The translations under genes and the position numbers were made by a program. Source: CAYNHQ01 sp964397255 (GTDB lineage Bacteria; Bdellovibrionota_G; JALEGL01; DATDPG01). Taken from it: a DNA stretch of 64,000 bases. The stretch is taken from positions 62,001 to 126,000 of the forward strand of contig CAYNHQ010000002.1 in assembly GCA_964397255.1 (NCBI GenBank), in the 5' to 3' direction. This document shows positions 1 to 8,358 of the stretch, in pieces (position 1 is the stretch's first letter; every line of letters begins with the position of its first letter). A model generated the notes under the pieces. It ran no database searches and had not been told where the DNA came from. It was given only the letters and a program-made list of their open reading frames with translations.

Positions 1-728
1 AGTTTTTCCGTGAAAGGATCACCCACCTGAACCGTCGGCCGCCGCTCTTCATTTCCGGCGCCGAATTCTTCCGAAGCCATTGTCGCCCCATGAATTCCGT
101 CCCGACCCGTTTTGGAGCCGAGATAAATCACTCGATTTCCGGCTCCCTTGGCGATGGCTTTGTGAATCATCTCCCGCTTTGCGACTCCCACAGCCATAAC
201 GTTGACGAGATTATTTCCATTGTAAGTAGAGTCGAAATGAACCTCTCCCCCTACCGTCGGGATCCCGATGCAATTTCCGTAAAACGAGATCCCCGAAACC
301 ACCCCATGAACCAAGTACGAAGTCTTGGAATGCTTCGGCTCACCAAATGATAGAGAATCCAATACCGCGATGGGACGTGCACCCATCGTAAAAATGTCAC
401 GCAAGATACCACCGACCCCCGTCGCCGCACCTTGCGTGGGCTCTATGAAGGATGGGTGATTGTGACTTTCGATCTTGAAGGCCAGAACATAGCCATCGTC
501 CAAATCGATGATTCCCGCATTCTCGCCCGGTCCCTGGAGAACCATCGGCCCCTTGGTCGGAAGATTTTTTAAATGAATGCGTGTGCTCTTGTACGAACAA
601 TGCTCGCTCCAAAGAGCGGCAAAAATTCCCAGCTCCACGCGCGTCGGTTCGCGCCCGAGAAAGCCCAAAATACGGTCGAACTCTTCGGTCGTCAGTCCCT
701 GATCAGCCGCTTCACTCCGTAAGCTCAT
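1..728 (-). CDS. purL: Phosphoribosylformylglycinamidine synthase, large subunit (partial)
   Basis: PurL converts FGAR to FGAM with ATP and glutamine-derived ammonia in de novo purine synthesis. Only the N-terminal 242 codons lie in the window; the frame is open to base 1. The translation carries the family signature around residues 80-115, including ESHNHPSFIEPTQGAATGVG and the following GGILRD, plus LWSEHCSYKSTR near residue 42. The start at 728 (ATG) lies inside the 3' end of purS, a 17-base overlap suggesting translational coupling. A separate PurS next door implies the small, PurS/PurQ-dependent form of PurL rather than the fused proteobacterial form. The gene is in operon with purS and purC. 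Confidence 0.95.
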   Translation of the reverse strand, partial: MSLRSEAADQGLTTEEFDRILGFLGREPTRVELGIFAALWSEHCSYKSTRIHLKNLPTKGPMVLQGPGENAGIIDLDDGYVLAFKIESHNHPSFIEPTQGAATGVGGILRDIFTMGARPIAVLDSLSFGEPKHSKTSYLVHGVVSGISFYGNCIGIPTVGGEVHFDSTYNGNNLVNVMAVGVAKREMIHKAIAKGAGNRVIYLGSKTGRDGIHGATMASEEFGAGNEERRPTVQVGDPFTEK

Positions 729-978
729 ACCGCGCATCTTCAATAATGGGATTGCTCAGAAGCTTCTTACACATTTCGTCCACTCTCACCGAAGCCTTTT
801 TTCGATCCTTTTCATTGAGTTCAAATTCAATATTCTTGCCCACGCGAACACTCGAAACCTCCGCGTAGCCGAGCCGTTTAAGCGCTCCTTCTACCGCCTT
901 CCCCTGAGGATCCAGAACCTCTTTTCGAGGTGTAACCACCACACGTACTTTCATTTTTTTTTCTCCATTCGATCCCAA
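712..978 (-). CDS. purS: Phosphoribosylformylglycinamidine synthase subunit PurS
   Basis: An 88-residue protein matching PurS in length and pattern: a KVRVVVTPRKEVLDPQGKAV start, a middle with GYAEVSSVRVGKNIEF, and a C-terminal helix region. PurS is the small structural subunit that joins PurL to the glutaminase PurQ in the PurSLQ complex. It overlaps purC upstream by 28 bases and purL downstream by 17. The first few residues (MGSNGEKKM) may not be translated; an ATG at residue 9 gives the more usual MKVRVVV start. No purQ is visible; it may lie beyond the left edge. Confidence 0.93.
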   Translation of the reverse strand: MGSNGEKKMKVRVVVTPRKEVLDPQGKAVEGALKRLGYAEVSSVRVGKNIEFELNEKDRKKASVRVDEMCKKLLSNPIIEDARYELTE

Positions 979-1670
979 ACCACTTGATACGCCTCCGCCA
1001 AACCACCTAAATCTTTTCTGAATCGATCTTTGTCGAGAATGTTCCCCGTCGACGAATCCCAGAGACGGCAGCCATCGGGAGAAATCTCATCCGCCAAAAG
1101 GAGCTTTCCCGAAGTGTCTCGGCCGAATTCAATTTTGAAATCGGCCAGAACAATGTCGATGGATTTAAAAAAGGCCTGCAAAAGTTCATTGACTCGAAGG
1201 GCGCGTTTTTTCAGATCCATCACCTCATCGGCCGTCGCAAGTTTCATCAGGCGAATATGATCCTCCGTCAGAATCGGATCATCGAGCGCATCATTTTTAT
1301 AATAAAATTCGACTAAAGGGGGTTGGAACGGCTCTTTTTCTCGTATACCCAGACGACGACAGATGCTCCCCGCCGCCAGATTTCGGACAACCACTTCCAG
1401 GGGAACGATCGTCACCGCCCTAACTAACATTTCTCGGTCGTTAAGTGACTTTACATAATGCGACTCGACGCCATTTTTTTTTAAATATTCAAAGATATGG
1501 GCGGAGATGCGCCGATTAAGCACGCCCTTGTTTTCGATTTCTGCTTTTTTCTTCGCGTTGAACGCCGTGGCCGAATCTTTGAATCTCATGACATGCGTTC
1601 CCGCCTCAGGCCCGGGCCATAACTGCTTAGCCTTTCCTTCGTATAACGGCTTCGAAGCGTTGCTTTCCAT
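951..1670 (-). CDS. purC: Phosphoribosylaminoimidazole-succinocarboxamide synthase (SAICAR synthetase)
   Basis: PurC condenses CAIR with aspartate using ATP to give SAICAR. At 239 residues it has the normal bacterial length. Visible signatures are LYEGKAKQLW at residues 9-18, the nucleotide-binding start; NRISAHIFEYLKK-like sequence near residue 53; IVPLEVVVRN near residue 87; and LADEISPDGCRLWD near residue 192. It is the first gene of the purC-purS-purL operon. A divergent promoter region of about 70 bases separates it from the glycosyltransferase on the other strand. Confidence 0.96.
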   Translation of the reverse strand: MESNASKPLYEGKAKQLWPGPEAGTHVMRFKDSATAFNAKKKAEIENKGVLNRRISAHIFEYLKKNGVESHYVKSLNDREMLVRAVTIVPLEVVVRNLAAGSICRRLGIREKEPFQPPLVEFYYKNDALDDPILTEDHIRLMKLATADEVMDLKKRALRVNELLQAFFKSIDIVLADFKIEFGRDTSGKLLLADEISPDGCRLWDSSTGNILDKDRFRKDLGGLAEAYQVVWDRMEKKK

Positions 1671-1682
1671 CAGGGGGCGCGG

Positions 1683-1710
1683 AGTATAATCGAAACGTCC
1701 ATTGACACAA
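1683..1710 (-). promoter_or_regulatory. Candidate sigma-70 promoter for purC
   Basis: On the minus strand TTGTGT (1710-1705) and TATACT (1688-1683) are 16 bases apart, 13 bases before the purC ATG. The -10 box is good and the -35 only fair. It overlaps the candidate plus-strand promoter for the divergent gene. Confidence 0.45.
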
Positions 1711-1729
1711 GTTGACGAAACCGTAGGTT
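1702..1729 (+). promoter_or_regulatory. Candidate sigma-70 promoter for the divergent glycosyltransferase
   Basis: TTGACA (1702-1707) and TAGGTT (1724-1729) are separated by 16 bases. An AGGAG ribosome-binding site (about 1730-1734) follows, then GTG at 1742. The -35 is perfect and the -10 weak. The element overlaps the purC promoter face to face. Confidence 0.4.
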
Positions 1730-1741
1730 AGGAGAAGATAA

Positions 1742-3094
1742 GTGATTCCGAACAGTTGGCGCACATTTATCATCGCATTTTTCATCGGCGCTACTCTCCT
1801 TTCTCTCGTTTCCTTTTCATCGATTCATAATTCCGATGATGCCATTTATTCCGTAGTGATCCGCTCGGTAACAGAAGGATACTTCTGGCCTCTCCATTTC
1901 GCCGATAATGTTTTTCAAGCAAAGCCTCCCCTCTTCTTTTGGCTCGGGGGGCTCTTGGTTCATTTGTTCGGGAACCATGATTTTGTTTATCGATTGATTC
2001 CATTTTTTCTTTTTATTTCAGTCGGCTTGATCAGTCTCCGGTACATTCCCAGTCTCTTCCTTGTCCTTTTGCTTGGTTCTCCGGCTCTCTTGGAATTTTC
2101 ATCGCGCGTCATGATTGATTTGCCCATCGCCATGCTGGGGCTCCTCCTTCTCCTCCTGGCTGGTGGAAGCAAGAAGGAAAGATGGATTCCTATTTTTGCT
2201 CTTGGCGCCGTAGGCTGGTGGCTGAAAGAACTAGCCATCCTTCCCGTGTTCCTTTCTTCCATTCTCATTGAATTGATTCGCTTTCCCCCAAAATGGAAAA
2301 ATCGAAACACGTGGGTGGGATTCTTTATCTTTATTAGCGCTCTTTTTCTTCTTCGATTTTTGTGCACTTCGACAGGTACGGTTGCTCTTCCGACGGCAAA
2401 TTCGGTCGCTGCCCCATTTTGGTCTGAACAACCCTCGGCTCTAATTTACTACGATCTCATTCATGCAGATTCTCCTTTTCTCTGGCTGACACCATTCGCC
2501 CTCTACTTTTCGTTCCGCTATGGAAATCAACAAGAACGTTGGTTAGTCGGGTCGTTTGCAACAGGCATTGTCGCGCACACGGTTGCGGTTTTTATGTCGA
2601 AGAGCGTTCTTCCTCATTATCTCCTCCCGATTTTCCCGCTTTCCCTCGCCATCGTCGCGATTGCGCTTCATCAGATCCGAAACCCACAGGCAAAAATCTT
2701 TGTACTTCTTTTGGCATTTCTCCAATTCTTTCGCTCGTATAACGAAATCGATCGGCACCCTGCCGATGCCACGCGAGAACTAGCTGTTGCCGCTGCGGCC
2801 ATTGTTCCTGTAACTTCCCCTATCTGTGTGTTAGATAGTTACATTCCAGGATTCATTTTTTATTCAAAACGATCGGTCCAGGGCATCTACGTTTCTGACC
2901 GCGCGTACCGGAGTCAGGCACGAATTCCCGAATTTTCAAACATGATCCAATTGTCCGCGACCGCGAATATTACTAGTTTGGTGAAGGAGAAATGCGCGGG
3001 TGTGGCCATTCTTCCTGCTCCTGTCTTTCCGATCTTGCACAAAGCGGAGATCGTAGCGAAAAAACCCCCACTCCTTCTTGCCGTTATTCGTTGA
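1742..3094 (+). CDS. GT39/ArnT-like polyprenyl-phosphate-sugar glycosyltransferase, membrane protein
   Basis: A 450-residue polytopic membrane protein. The N-terminus has a membrane segment followed by SIHNSDDAIYSVVIR near residue 27, and then FQAKPPLFFWLGG near residue 58. An acidic pair in the first periplasmic loop followed by a KPP-type motif is typical of the PMT/ArnT/GT83 superfamily. These enzymes move a sugar from a polyprenyl-phosphate donor onto a lipid or glycan acceptor on the periplasmic side. Many hydrophobic segments follow, and the C-terminal 100 residues form a soluble tail. It starts at GTG behind an AGGAG site. Polyprenyl-phosphate-sugar donors could come from the GT2 gene at 3.9-5.1 kb. 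Acceptor and sugar are unknown. Confidence 0.72.
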   Translation: MIPNSWRTFIIAFFIGATLLSLVSFSSIHNSDDAIYSVVIRSVTEGYFWPLHFADNVFQAKPPLFFWLGGLLVHLFGNHDFVYRLIPFFLFISVGLISLRYIPSLFLVLLLGSPALLEFSSRVMIDLPIAMLGLLLLLLAGGSKKERWIPIFALGAVGWWLKELAILPVFLSSILIELIRFPPKWKNRNTWVGFFIFISALFLLRFLCTSTGTVALPTANSVAAPFWSEQPSALIYYDLIHADSPFLWLTPFALYFSFRYGNQQERWLVGSFATGIVAHTVAVFMSKSVLPHYLLPIFPLSLAIVAIALHQIRNPQAKIFVLLLAFLQFFRSYNEIDRHPADATRELAVAAAAIVPVTSPICVLDSYIPGFIFYSKRSVQGIYVSDRAYRSQARIPEFSNMIQLSATANITSLVKEKCAGVAILPAPVFPILHKAEIVAKKPPLLLAVIR

Positions 3095-3108
3095 CCGATC
3101 GTTGCTAT

Positions 3109-3933
3109 TTAGTCGCAGTTAATCCCGTACCGGCTCGGGTAAAGAAGAACTTTTCCATTGTTGTCTAACCACCGTACCCAGCCTTGTTTGCAGGGTTTTA
3201 GTTTCTTGTAGAAGTCCTCATCTTTGGCCAGCTCGTCGTCCCCGGCTTCCTTATCCCAAGAACGACAGGGAAGGACATGATCGATGGTCGTCAAACATTT
3301 GTTGGTCTGGCATGAAGCCTCCAACCATTTTCCACGAACGTCTCCCACCGCAACCAATCCCGCATTGCTCGCATATCCGGTTGAGTATGGAGACGGACCA
3401 CACTCCTCAATGATCGAACTCTTATCGTCAGTTTTTGAGAAAATAGGCATTGATTTTGCCGAATTTGCAAATAGGAAACCGCCAATGGCAGGGATAGCGT
3501 CCTTCCATTTATCTGCAATCCAGTTTCCAAGGGGGACCACTTCAAAATTCGACCTTTGAGGGGCTTTCTCGGAAATCCAAACAGTCTTTCCATTTTTTGG
3601 ATCGGCAAGAACTTCAAACCAACCATCTTTGATCTGTTTTATAAGAACATCGAAAGTGTCGTAACAATATCCTATGCCGGCAGCCGTAATCTCACAGCTC
3701 TTCCAACTTTCGACAGAAAGATTGCATTGTCTCGCAATTTTTCCTCCGGGCTTTCCATAAACTTGCAACGTTCCCCCTTCGGAAATTCGTAGGATTTTCA
3801 TCTCCTCTGTCACTTTGAGATTGGAAAAATAGTCGGTATTCAGTTCGTAACTCCAACCACAGGCCAAGGTGTTTTCTGAGCAGAGCATCACTGCGACAAC
3901 CGCGGTGAATTGCAAAATTGAGTTTAGCCTCAT
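3109..3933 (-). CDS. Exported cysteine-containing protein of unknown function, possible SH3b-like repeats
   Basis: A 274-residue protein from the ATG at 3933 (a GTG at 3948 would add five residues). It opens with a signal peptide: a short positive start, the hydrophobic run ILQFTAVVAVML, then a likely cleavage near ENTLACGW. The mature part holds many cysteines and two similar-looking segments (about residues 50-115 and 165-230). Each segment has a pattern of a small turn, then GWFEVL or GKWLEASC, reminiscent of bacterial SH3 domains. I do not recognise a named family. It lies directly after the GT2 gene in the same direction, so it is probably co-transcribed, and it converges with the ArnT-like gene. 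Confidence 0.55.
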   Translation of the reverse strand: MRLNSILQFTAVVAVMLCSENTLACGWSYELNTDYFSNLKVTEEMKILRISEGGTLQVYGKPGGKIARQCNLSVESWKSCEITAAGIGYCYDTFDVLIKQIKDGWFEVLADPKNGKTVWISEKAPQRSNFEVVPLGNWIADKWKDAIPAIGGFLFANSAKSMPIFSKTDDKSSIIEECGPSPYSTGYASNAGLVAVGDVRGKWLEASCQTNKCLTTIDHVLPCRSWDKEAGDDELAKDEDFYKKLKPCKQGWVRWLDNNGKVLLYPSRYGINCD

Positions 3934-3940
3934 TCTCTTT

Positions 3941-5134
3941 TCATCCACTAAGACCCTTGGCTTCCTGGATGTCGCGAAGAATTCGAATCACGACACCGGT
4001 TATGATCATCTGAAGTCCGACAATAATCAAGCCGGCGGCAATCATGAGCCAGGCCCAATGTAGATTGAGGTTTCCTTCAAAGAGATACTGCGCGAAATAG
4101 AGCGTGTTGATAGCTATCCCCGAGAGAAAAATAAAAAGACCATACCATCCCATTCGGTCGTATACTTTAAGCTTATCATTCATTCGGTGAATGAGCCGGC
4201 CGCTTTCGTATCGTTTAAAAAATGTGGAAACAAGAAAACGGGCGAGAATTCCAAAAAGGATAATTTGAATCCCGGCTGTAAAAAAATAGAGGCCCCCGAT
4301 CGATCGATAAATGTAATCGGAGAACAGAAGCTTTTTTCCCTCTAAGAGAGAGTAAAGCGGCATGGCCAAAAGACTTGCCGCCGCCAGCTCAAAGAGAAGT
4401 CCGACCAGAAAAAATACTTTAAAGGGGTTGTATAAAAGGACCGTGCCGACGATGATTCGGAGAAATCGGACGCCGTCGCTGACCACATTGAGTTTCGATT
4501 CCCCCTCTCGCTCCGAATAGGGAATCGGCACTTCGACAATCTTAAGGCGCTCATGCACCGCCTTTGCCGACATCGCGGGAGTAAAGTGAAGACCGTCGGG
4601 AAGAGGCAAAAGTTGAGGCACCACGTGACGGCCAAAAAGACGCATGCCGCTCGCCGTATCTCTCACCTTCTCCCCCGAGAGAAAACTCAGGAGAAAAGCA
4701 AAGAATCGGTTTCCGACTTTCCGAACAAAGGGCATTTCCGAATTTTCTTGGCCGAATCGCGTGCCCACGACCATGTCAGCGTCATTCCGAATAAGTGCGG
4801 AATACATTTCAGAAAATGAACGAGGAGAAATCGTGCCGTCCGCATCCATAAATGAAAGATAATCTCCCGAGGCGGAAGCGAACCCTGTTTTGAGCGCTGC
4901 CCCATAACCGCGGTTTCTCTCGTGCGTAACAATGGCTAAATCAGGGGTAGCAGCAAATTTTCGAAGGCGCTCCCCCGTTTGATCGGTCGATCCGTCGTTG
5001 ACGACCACAATTTCAATTTTGTCAATTCCAGCCGAACGCGCGATTTCTTCTCTCTCACCCACCAACGAGCCCACGACCGTCTCGATATGAGTTTCCTCGT
5101 TATAGGCGGGGATGACGATGGAAAGTTTAGCCAT
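3941..5134 (-). CDS. GT2 glycosyltransferase, dolichyl/undecaprenyl-phosphate sugar synthase-like
   Basis: A 397-residue protein. Residues 1-230 are a GT-A catalytic domain: LSIVIPAYNEE at the N-terminus, VVNDGSTDQT near residue 48, and the DADG metal-binding motif near residue 98. The C-terminal 160 residues hold several hydrophobic segments with loops, as in GtrB/DPM1-like enzymes that charge polyprenyl phosphate with a sugar. Such a product is the natural donor for the ArnT-like protein encoded at 1.7-3.1 kb. It overlaps the upstream GT2 gene by 8 bases, so the two are translationally coupled. Confidence 0.82.
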   Translation of the reverse strand: MAKLSIVIPAYNEETHIETVVGSLVGEREEIARSAGIDKIEIVVVNDGSTDQTGERLRKFAATPDLAIVTHERNRGYGAALKTGFASASGDYLSFMDADGTISPRSFSEMYSALIRNDADMVVGTRFGQENSEMPFVRKVGNRFFAFLLSFLSGEKVRDTASGMRLFGRHVVPQLLPLPDGLHFTPAMSAKAVHERLKIVEVPIPYSEREGESKLNVVSDGVRFLRIIVGTVLLYNPFKVFFLVGLLFELAAASLLAMPLYSLLEGKKLLFSDYIYRSIGGLYFFTAGIQIILFGILARFLVSTFFKRYESGRLIHRMNDKLKVYDRMGWYGLFIFLSGIAINTLYFAQYLFEGNLNLHWAWLMIAAGLIIVGLQMIITGVVIRILRDIQEAKGLSG

Positions 5135-6116
5135 TTTGTTTTGCGACCCGACGGCTCCCCATCATGCCTGAATAGAAACCGATCAACCAGCATCCCGTTC
5201 CCGCCACCCACATCGCCGAAAAAAGAATCGCCCGTGAGGCAGAGAGTGTTCGAATGAGAAATCCCGTAAAGATTAGGACCACTATCAAAAGAATCAATCC
5301 CACTGGAATCCAAACAGATAGTGCGAGACCGCCCAGCAATAAAAGCAGAACAAAGGGGAATAAAACGGGCAAGACATGGAGCGGCTGGGCAATGCCATGC
5401 TTTTTCGTCAATTGTACATGGGCATAGCCATACCGCTTCATCATGTGAAGAAATCCATTGATTCGATCGGGACGGCGATGCTCCACTCGAGCTTTTGGAT
5501 TGAGCCAGGCTCCAAAACCTTTCTTTTGCAATCGCAAGTCGAGATCAAGATCTTCACAGGGCCAAAGGGATTCATCAAAACCTTCCGCTTCCACCAAAAC
5601 TTTTCGCGAATAAAGCACGTTGCACGTGGGGTTGTGTCGAACCCTTCGTGTGTCTTCACCGCCATGGATGTAATCAGAAACAAATCCTACAGATTCAAAA
5701 AATTCTCCTATTTTTCGCTCGATTAGACCAGCATCACGAGAAATTCGTTGAATGCCCCCCACAGATGAAAACGTCGCGTCATTTTCGAGAACACTCGACC
5801 GAAGTTGAATCAACCATTGAGGATCCACACGACAATCACCATCCGTAAAGGCGACCCACGGGCGATCTGTCTGATGGATCGCCAAATTTCTGGCTCGACC
5901 CGGACCCCTCCCTTCGCCATGAATCAAACGCATTTTTCCCGAGTATGTCTTTAAAATGTCGAGGGATCGATCGGTGGAGGCATCATCCACGACAATGACT
6001 TCAGCCTCCCCCTTAGTTGCTACCAAAATGGAGTCCAAACAGGCGTTTAGCGTTTTCTCCTCATTGCGTGCAGCTATAATGACGGAAATATCGGTTAGAG
6101 AGGGTTGAGATTTCAA
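5127..6116 (-). CDS. GT2 family glycosyltransferase
   Basis: A GT-A fold enzyme. The domain starts ISVIIAARNEEKTL and continues with IVVDDASTDRS and FTDGDCRVDPQW, where DGD is the metal/nucleotide-sugar motif. EDLDLDLRLQKKG in the second half is the usual acidic catalytic region. One or two hydrophobic segments near the C-terminus suggest membrane attachment. I place the start at TTG 6116, behind GGGGA with 7-base spacing, because the ATG at 6188 would extend 73 bases into the divergent gene. From TTG the protein has 329 residues. Acceptor and donor sugar are not predictable. Confidence 0.8.
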   Translation of the reverse strand: MKSQPSLTDISVIIAARNEEKTLNACLDSILVATKGEAEVIVVDDASTDRSLDILKTYSGKMRLIHGEGRGPGRARNLAIHQTDRPWVAFTDGDCRVDPQWLIQLRSSVLENDATFSSVGGIQRISRDAGLIERKIGEFFESVGFVSDYIHGGEDTRRVRHNPTCNVLYSRKVLVEAEGFDESLWPCEDLDLDLRLQKKGFGAWLNPKARVEHRRPDRINGFLHMMKRYGYAHVQLTKKHGIAQPLHVLPVLFPFVLLLLLGGLALSVWIPVGLILLIVVLIFTGFLIRTLSASRAILFSAMWVAGTGCWLIGFYSGMMGSRRVAKQNG

Positions 6117-7261
6117 TGAGTTATCCCCAAAAGGCTCATGATATAATAGAGCGCTTCCCAAAAATGACCATGTTTTCAAATGTTGCACTGAGCCCGCCGG
6201 CCCCTGCGCGTGGGTCTTATCGAATTTCGGCGTTTAATAGTCTCGACGAACGATATGGCTCTACCTACCGAATGCGCGCGCTGGTCGACCTGCTTCGAGC
6301 AAATGGTCACAGCGTCGTTTATATGGAAGGACATGGTGGAGCGCTTACACGCCTTTTTCTAGGCATTCGATCTGCCTTTGGAAGGTACGATCTCTTCTTC
6401 ACGCAAAAATTCAATCCGGTCACCTTTCCGGCGATTTTAGTCGCTCGCGTTCGGCGAAAAAAAGTATGGGTGGATTGGGATGATCTCGATACAGATCTGC
6501 AGAAAAGATGGTGGGCGCGATGGCTAACGGCAATTTGTGAGCAAATAGGACCCTATTTTTGCCAAGGCGTCACTACTCATAGCGAAATACTTCGAAGTAA
6601 AGCCACAAAGTCAGGGCGTTCGGCGATGCTCGTTCCACAGGGCTTTGATGAAAAACTTTTCGAATGGAAACTCGACAAACGAACGAAACTTCGCGACAGA
6701 CTTGGACTATCCTCGGATTCCATACTGATCGGACATCTTTGTACGTTCACGCATGGCGGTACTTTGGATCTCTCCGTGATTCTTGCGGCATGGGAGAGGA
6801 TTCACCACCCCCGAATTCACTATTTACTCGTGGGCGGGGGGCCCGATGAAGAAATCATTCGTGAGGAAATCTCCCGAAGAGGACTCAGCGAACGAACGTT
6901 CATTTCAGGTTTGATTCCGCATGAGGAAGTCGCCGATTGGCTTTCTGCCATCGACCTAGCGGTAATTTTCATGCGCGATACTCCCGGCAATCGGGCCCGA
7001 GTTTCATTCAAATTGATCGAATATCTTGCCATGAACCTTCCAGTGGTCGGGCAGGTCGTCGGAGAAACCAAGCGTCAGCTTGGAAACCACCTGATCGAAG
7101 CCACCGAAGCCACCCTTTCAAGCCAATTGGAGAAGGCAGCATTCCATCTGCCCGCTTCGCCTACCCTTGCTGCAGTTTTGCCTTACCGCTGGAGTGAGAA
7201 TTCCGGTAACCTTGAGCGTCACGTGGCATCTATTTTACAAGGAGAAAAGTCGTGCCTTTAA
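6116..7261 (+). CDS. GT4-type glycosyltransferase (GT-B fold)
   Basis: A 381-residue retaining-type transferase. The N-terminal domain has RYGSTYRMRALVDLLRANGH, an acceptor-side pattern, and the C-terminal domain has LLVGGGPDEE and then an EX7E-like segment with ARVSFKLIEYLAMNLPVVG. It begins the plus-strand operon 6.1-11.7 kb. The annotated ATG at 6116 shares its bases with the TTG start of the divergent GT2 gene; an internal ATG at 6164 is an alternative. The stop overlaps the GTG start of the radical SAM gene by 10 bases. Confidence 0.8.
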   Translation: MSYPQKAHDIIERFPKMTMFSNVALSPPAPARGSYRISAFNSLDERYGSTYRMRALVDLLRANGHSVVYMEGHGGALTRLFLGIRSAFGRYDLFFTQKFNPVTFPAILVARVRRKKVWVDWDDLDTDLQKRWWARWLTAICEQIGPYFCQGVTTHSEILRSKATKSGRSAMLVPQGFDEKLFEWKLDKRTKLRDRLGLSSDSILIGHLCTFTHGGTLDLSVILAAWERIHHPRIHYLLVGGGPDEEIIREEISRRGLSERTFISGLIPHEEVADWLSAIDLAVIFMRDTPGNRARVSFKLIEYLAMNLPVVGQVVGETKRQLGNHLIEATEATLSSQLEKAAFHLPASPTLAAVLPYRWSENSGNLERHVASILQGEKSCL

Positions 7262-8358
7262 CTTCGCGCGTGGACATTAATGTCGGGTACTCTTGTAACG
7301 AGCGTTGCAAATTTTGCTACTACATTCAGACAATCAACGACCGAGAAAAAGAAAAAGATCTCCCGACAGAAGAAGTAAAAAAACGAATCGCCTATATTCG
7401 CAAACAGGGAATTGAAACACTCGAATTCACTGGCGGGGAACCGACCATCCGCCCCGATCTCGTGGAGCTAGTCGAATTTGCCCGTTCGATCGGTTTCGAC
7501 AAAATCAGTATGATCACCAACGGCATACGAACCGCTCAACCCGAATATGCGGCGGCACTCGTGAAAGCCGGTGTGAACGATTTTCTCGTTTCGATTCACG
7601 GGAAGGATGCCACTGTTCACGATCGTGTGACGGAGCTCCCCGGGAGCTTTGATAAAGCGGTCCAGACCGTTCGAAATTTACTGACTCATCCCGTGAAAGT
7701 CCGAGCAAATTGCGTGATTTCTGGATTTAACTACACAGGCGCTGTTGAAACGCTGGCTCTTTATCACTCGCTCGGACTTCAAACGGCGAACTTCATTCTT
7801 TTCAATCCTATTGTCGAAGCGGATTGGCGATCTGATCCCGGACTAAACGTCGCCTATAGCGATGCGGCGCCCTATATTCAGAAAGCCATTGATCTTTATA
7901 AGGACAAGATTCAGAAGATCACGGTTCGTTACATCCCTCTTTGCCTGATGCGGGGTTATGAACAATACGTCACAAACATGCCTCAAATTCAGTATGACCC
8001 GGACGAGTGGGACTACCTGGTTCGGACTGGAATTCGGGAAGGAAAACTCATCACCACCGCTGCTCTTTGGGTGGGAATGTTACTTCATCCATCAAAATCG
8101 CGAGCGCTGGCTCAAGGTTGGGATCATTTTAAGCATGAGGGAATTAAATTCTTCCTTCAGATTAAAAACAAAGTGTACGGTTCGGAATGTCAGAAATGTT
8201 CGTACAAAGGAGTATGCGACGGCCTTTGGCGAAAATACGCTGAATGGAAGGGCTTTGGTGAACTCAAGGCCATCCCTGGCCCCCGCATCACGGATCCCAC
8301 TCATTTTATTCGAAAGAACGAAAATCTTTTTCCTTCAGAGACCCGCGAGGTTGCTTGA
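7252..8358 (+). CDS. Radical SAM protein with C-terminal cysteine cluster
   Basis: A 368-residue enzyme. SYSC-type start DINVGYSCNERCKFCYY supplies the CxxxCxxC motif that binds the catalytic 4Fe-4S cluster and SAM. FTGGEPTIRPD (GGEP motif) follows near residue 62. The C-terminus has CQKCSYKGVCDGLW, a shortened SPASM-like auxiliary cluster site. Translation starts at GTG 7252 behind AAGGAGAAAA. The stop overlaps the TTG start of the next gene (TTGA). Given its place between a GT4 gene and a methyltransferase gene, a role in glycan or lipid-carrier modification is inferred; the substrate is unknown. Confidence 0.85.
   Translation: MPLTSRVDINVGYSCNERCKFCYYIQTINDREKEKDLPTEEVKKRIAYIRKQGIETLEFTGGEPTIRPDLVELVEFARSIGFDKISMITNGIRTAQPEYAAALVKAGVNDFLVSIHGKDATVHDRVTELPGSFDKAVQTVRNLLTHPVKVRANCVISGFNYTGAVETLALYHSLGLQTANFILFNPIVEADWRSDPGLNVAYSDAAPYIQKAIDLYKDKIQKITVRYIPLCLMRGYEQYVTNMPQIQYDPDEWDYLVRTGIREGKLITTAALWVGMLLHPSKSRALAQGWDHFKHEGIKFFLQIKNKVYGSECQKCSYKGVCDGLWRKYAEWKGFGELKAIPGPRITDPTHFIRKNENLFPSETREVA

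Noticed and set aside
581..868. Open frames opposite purL, purS and purC, and most frames lying across real genes
   Set aside because: They are antisense or shifted shadows of well-recognised genes, with no family match or ribosome sites.
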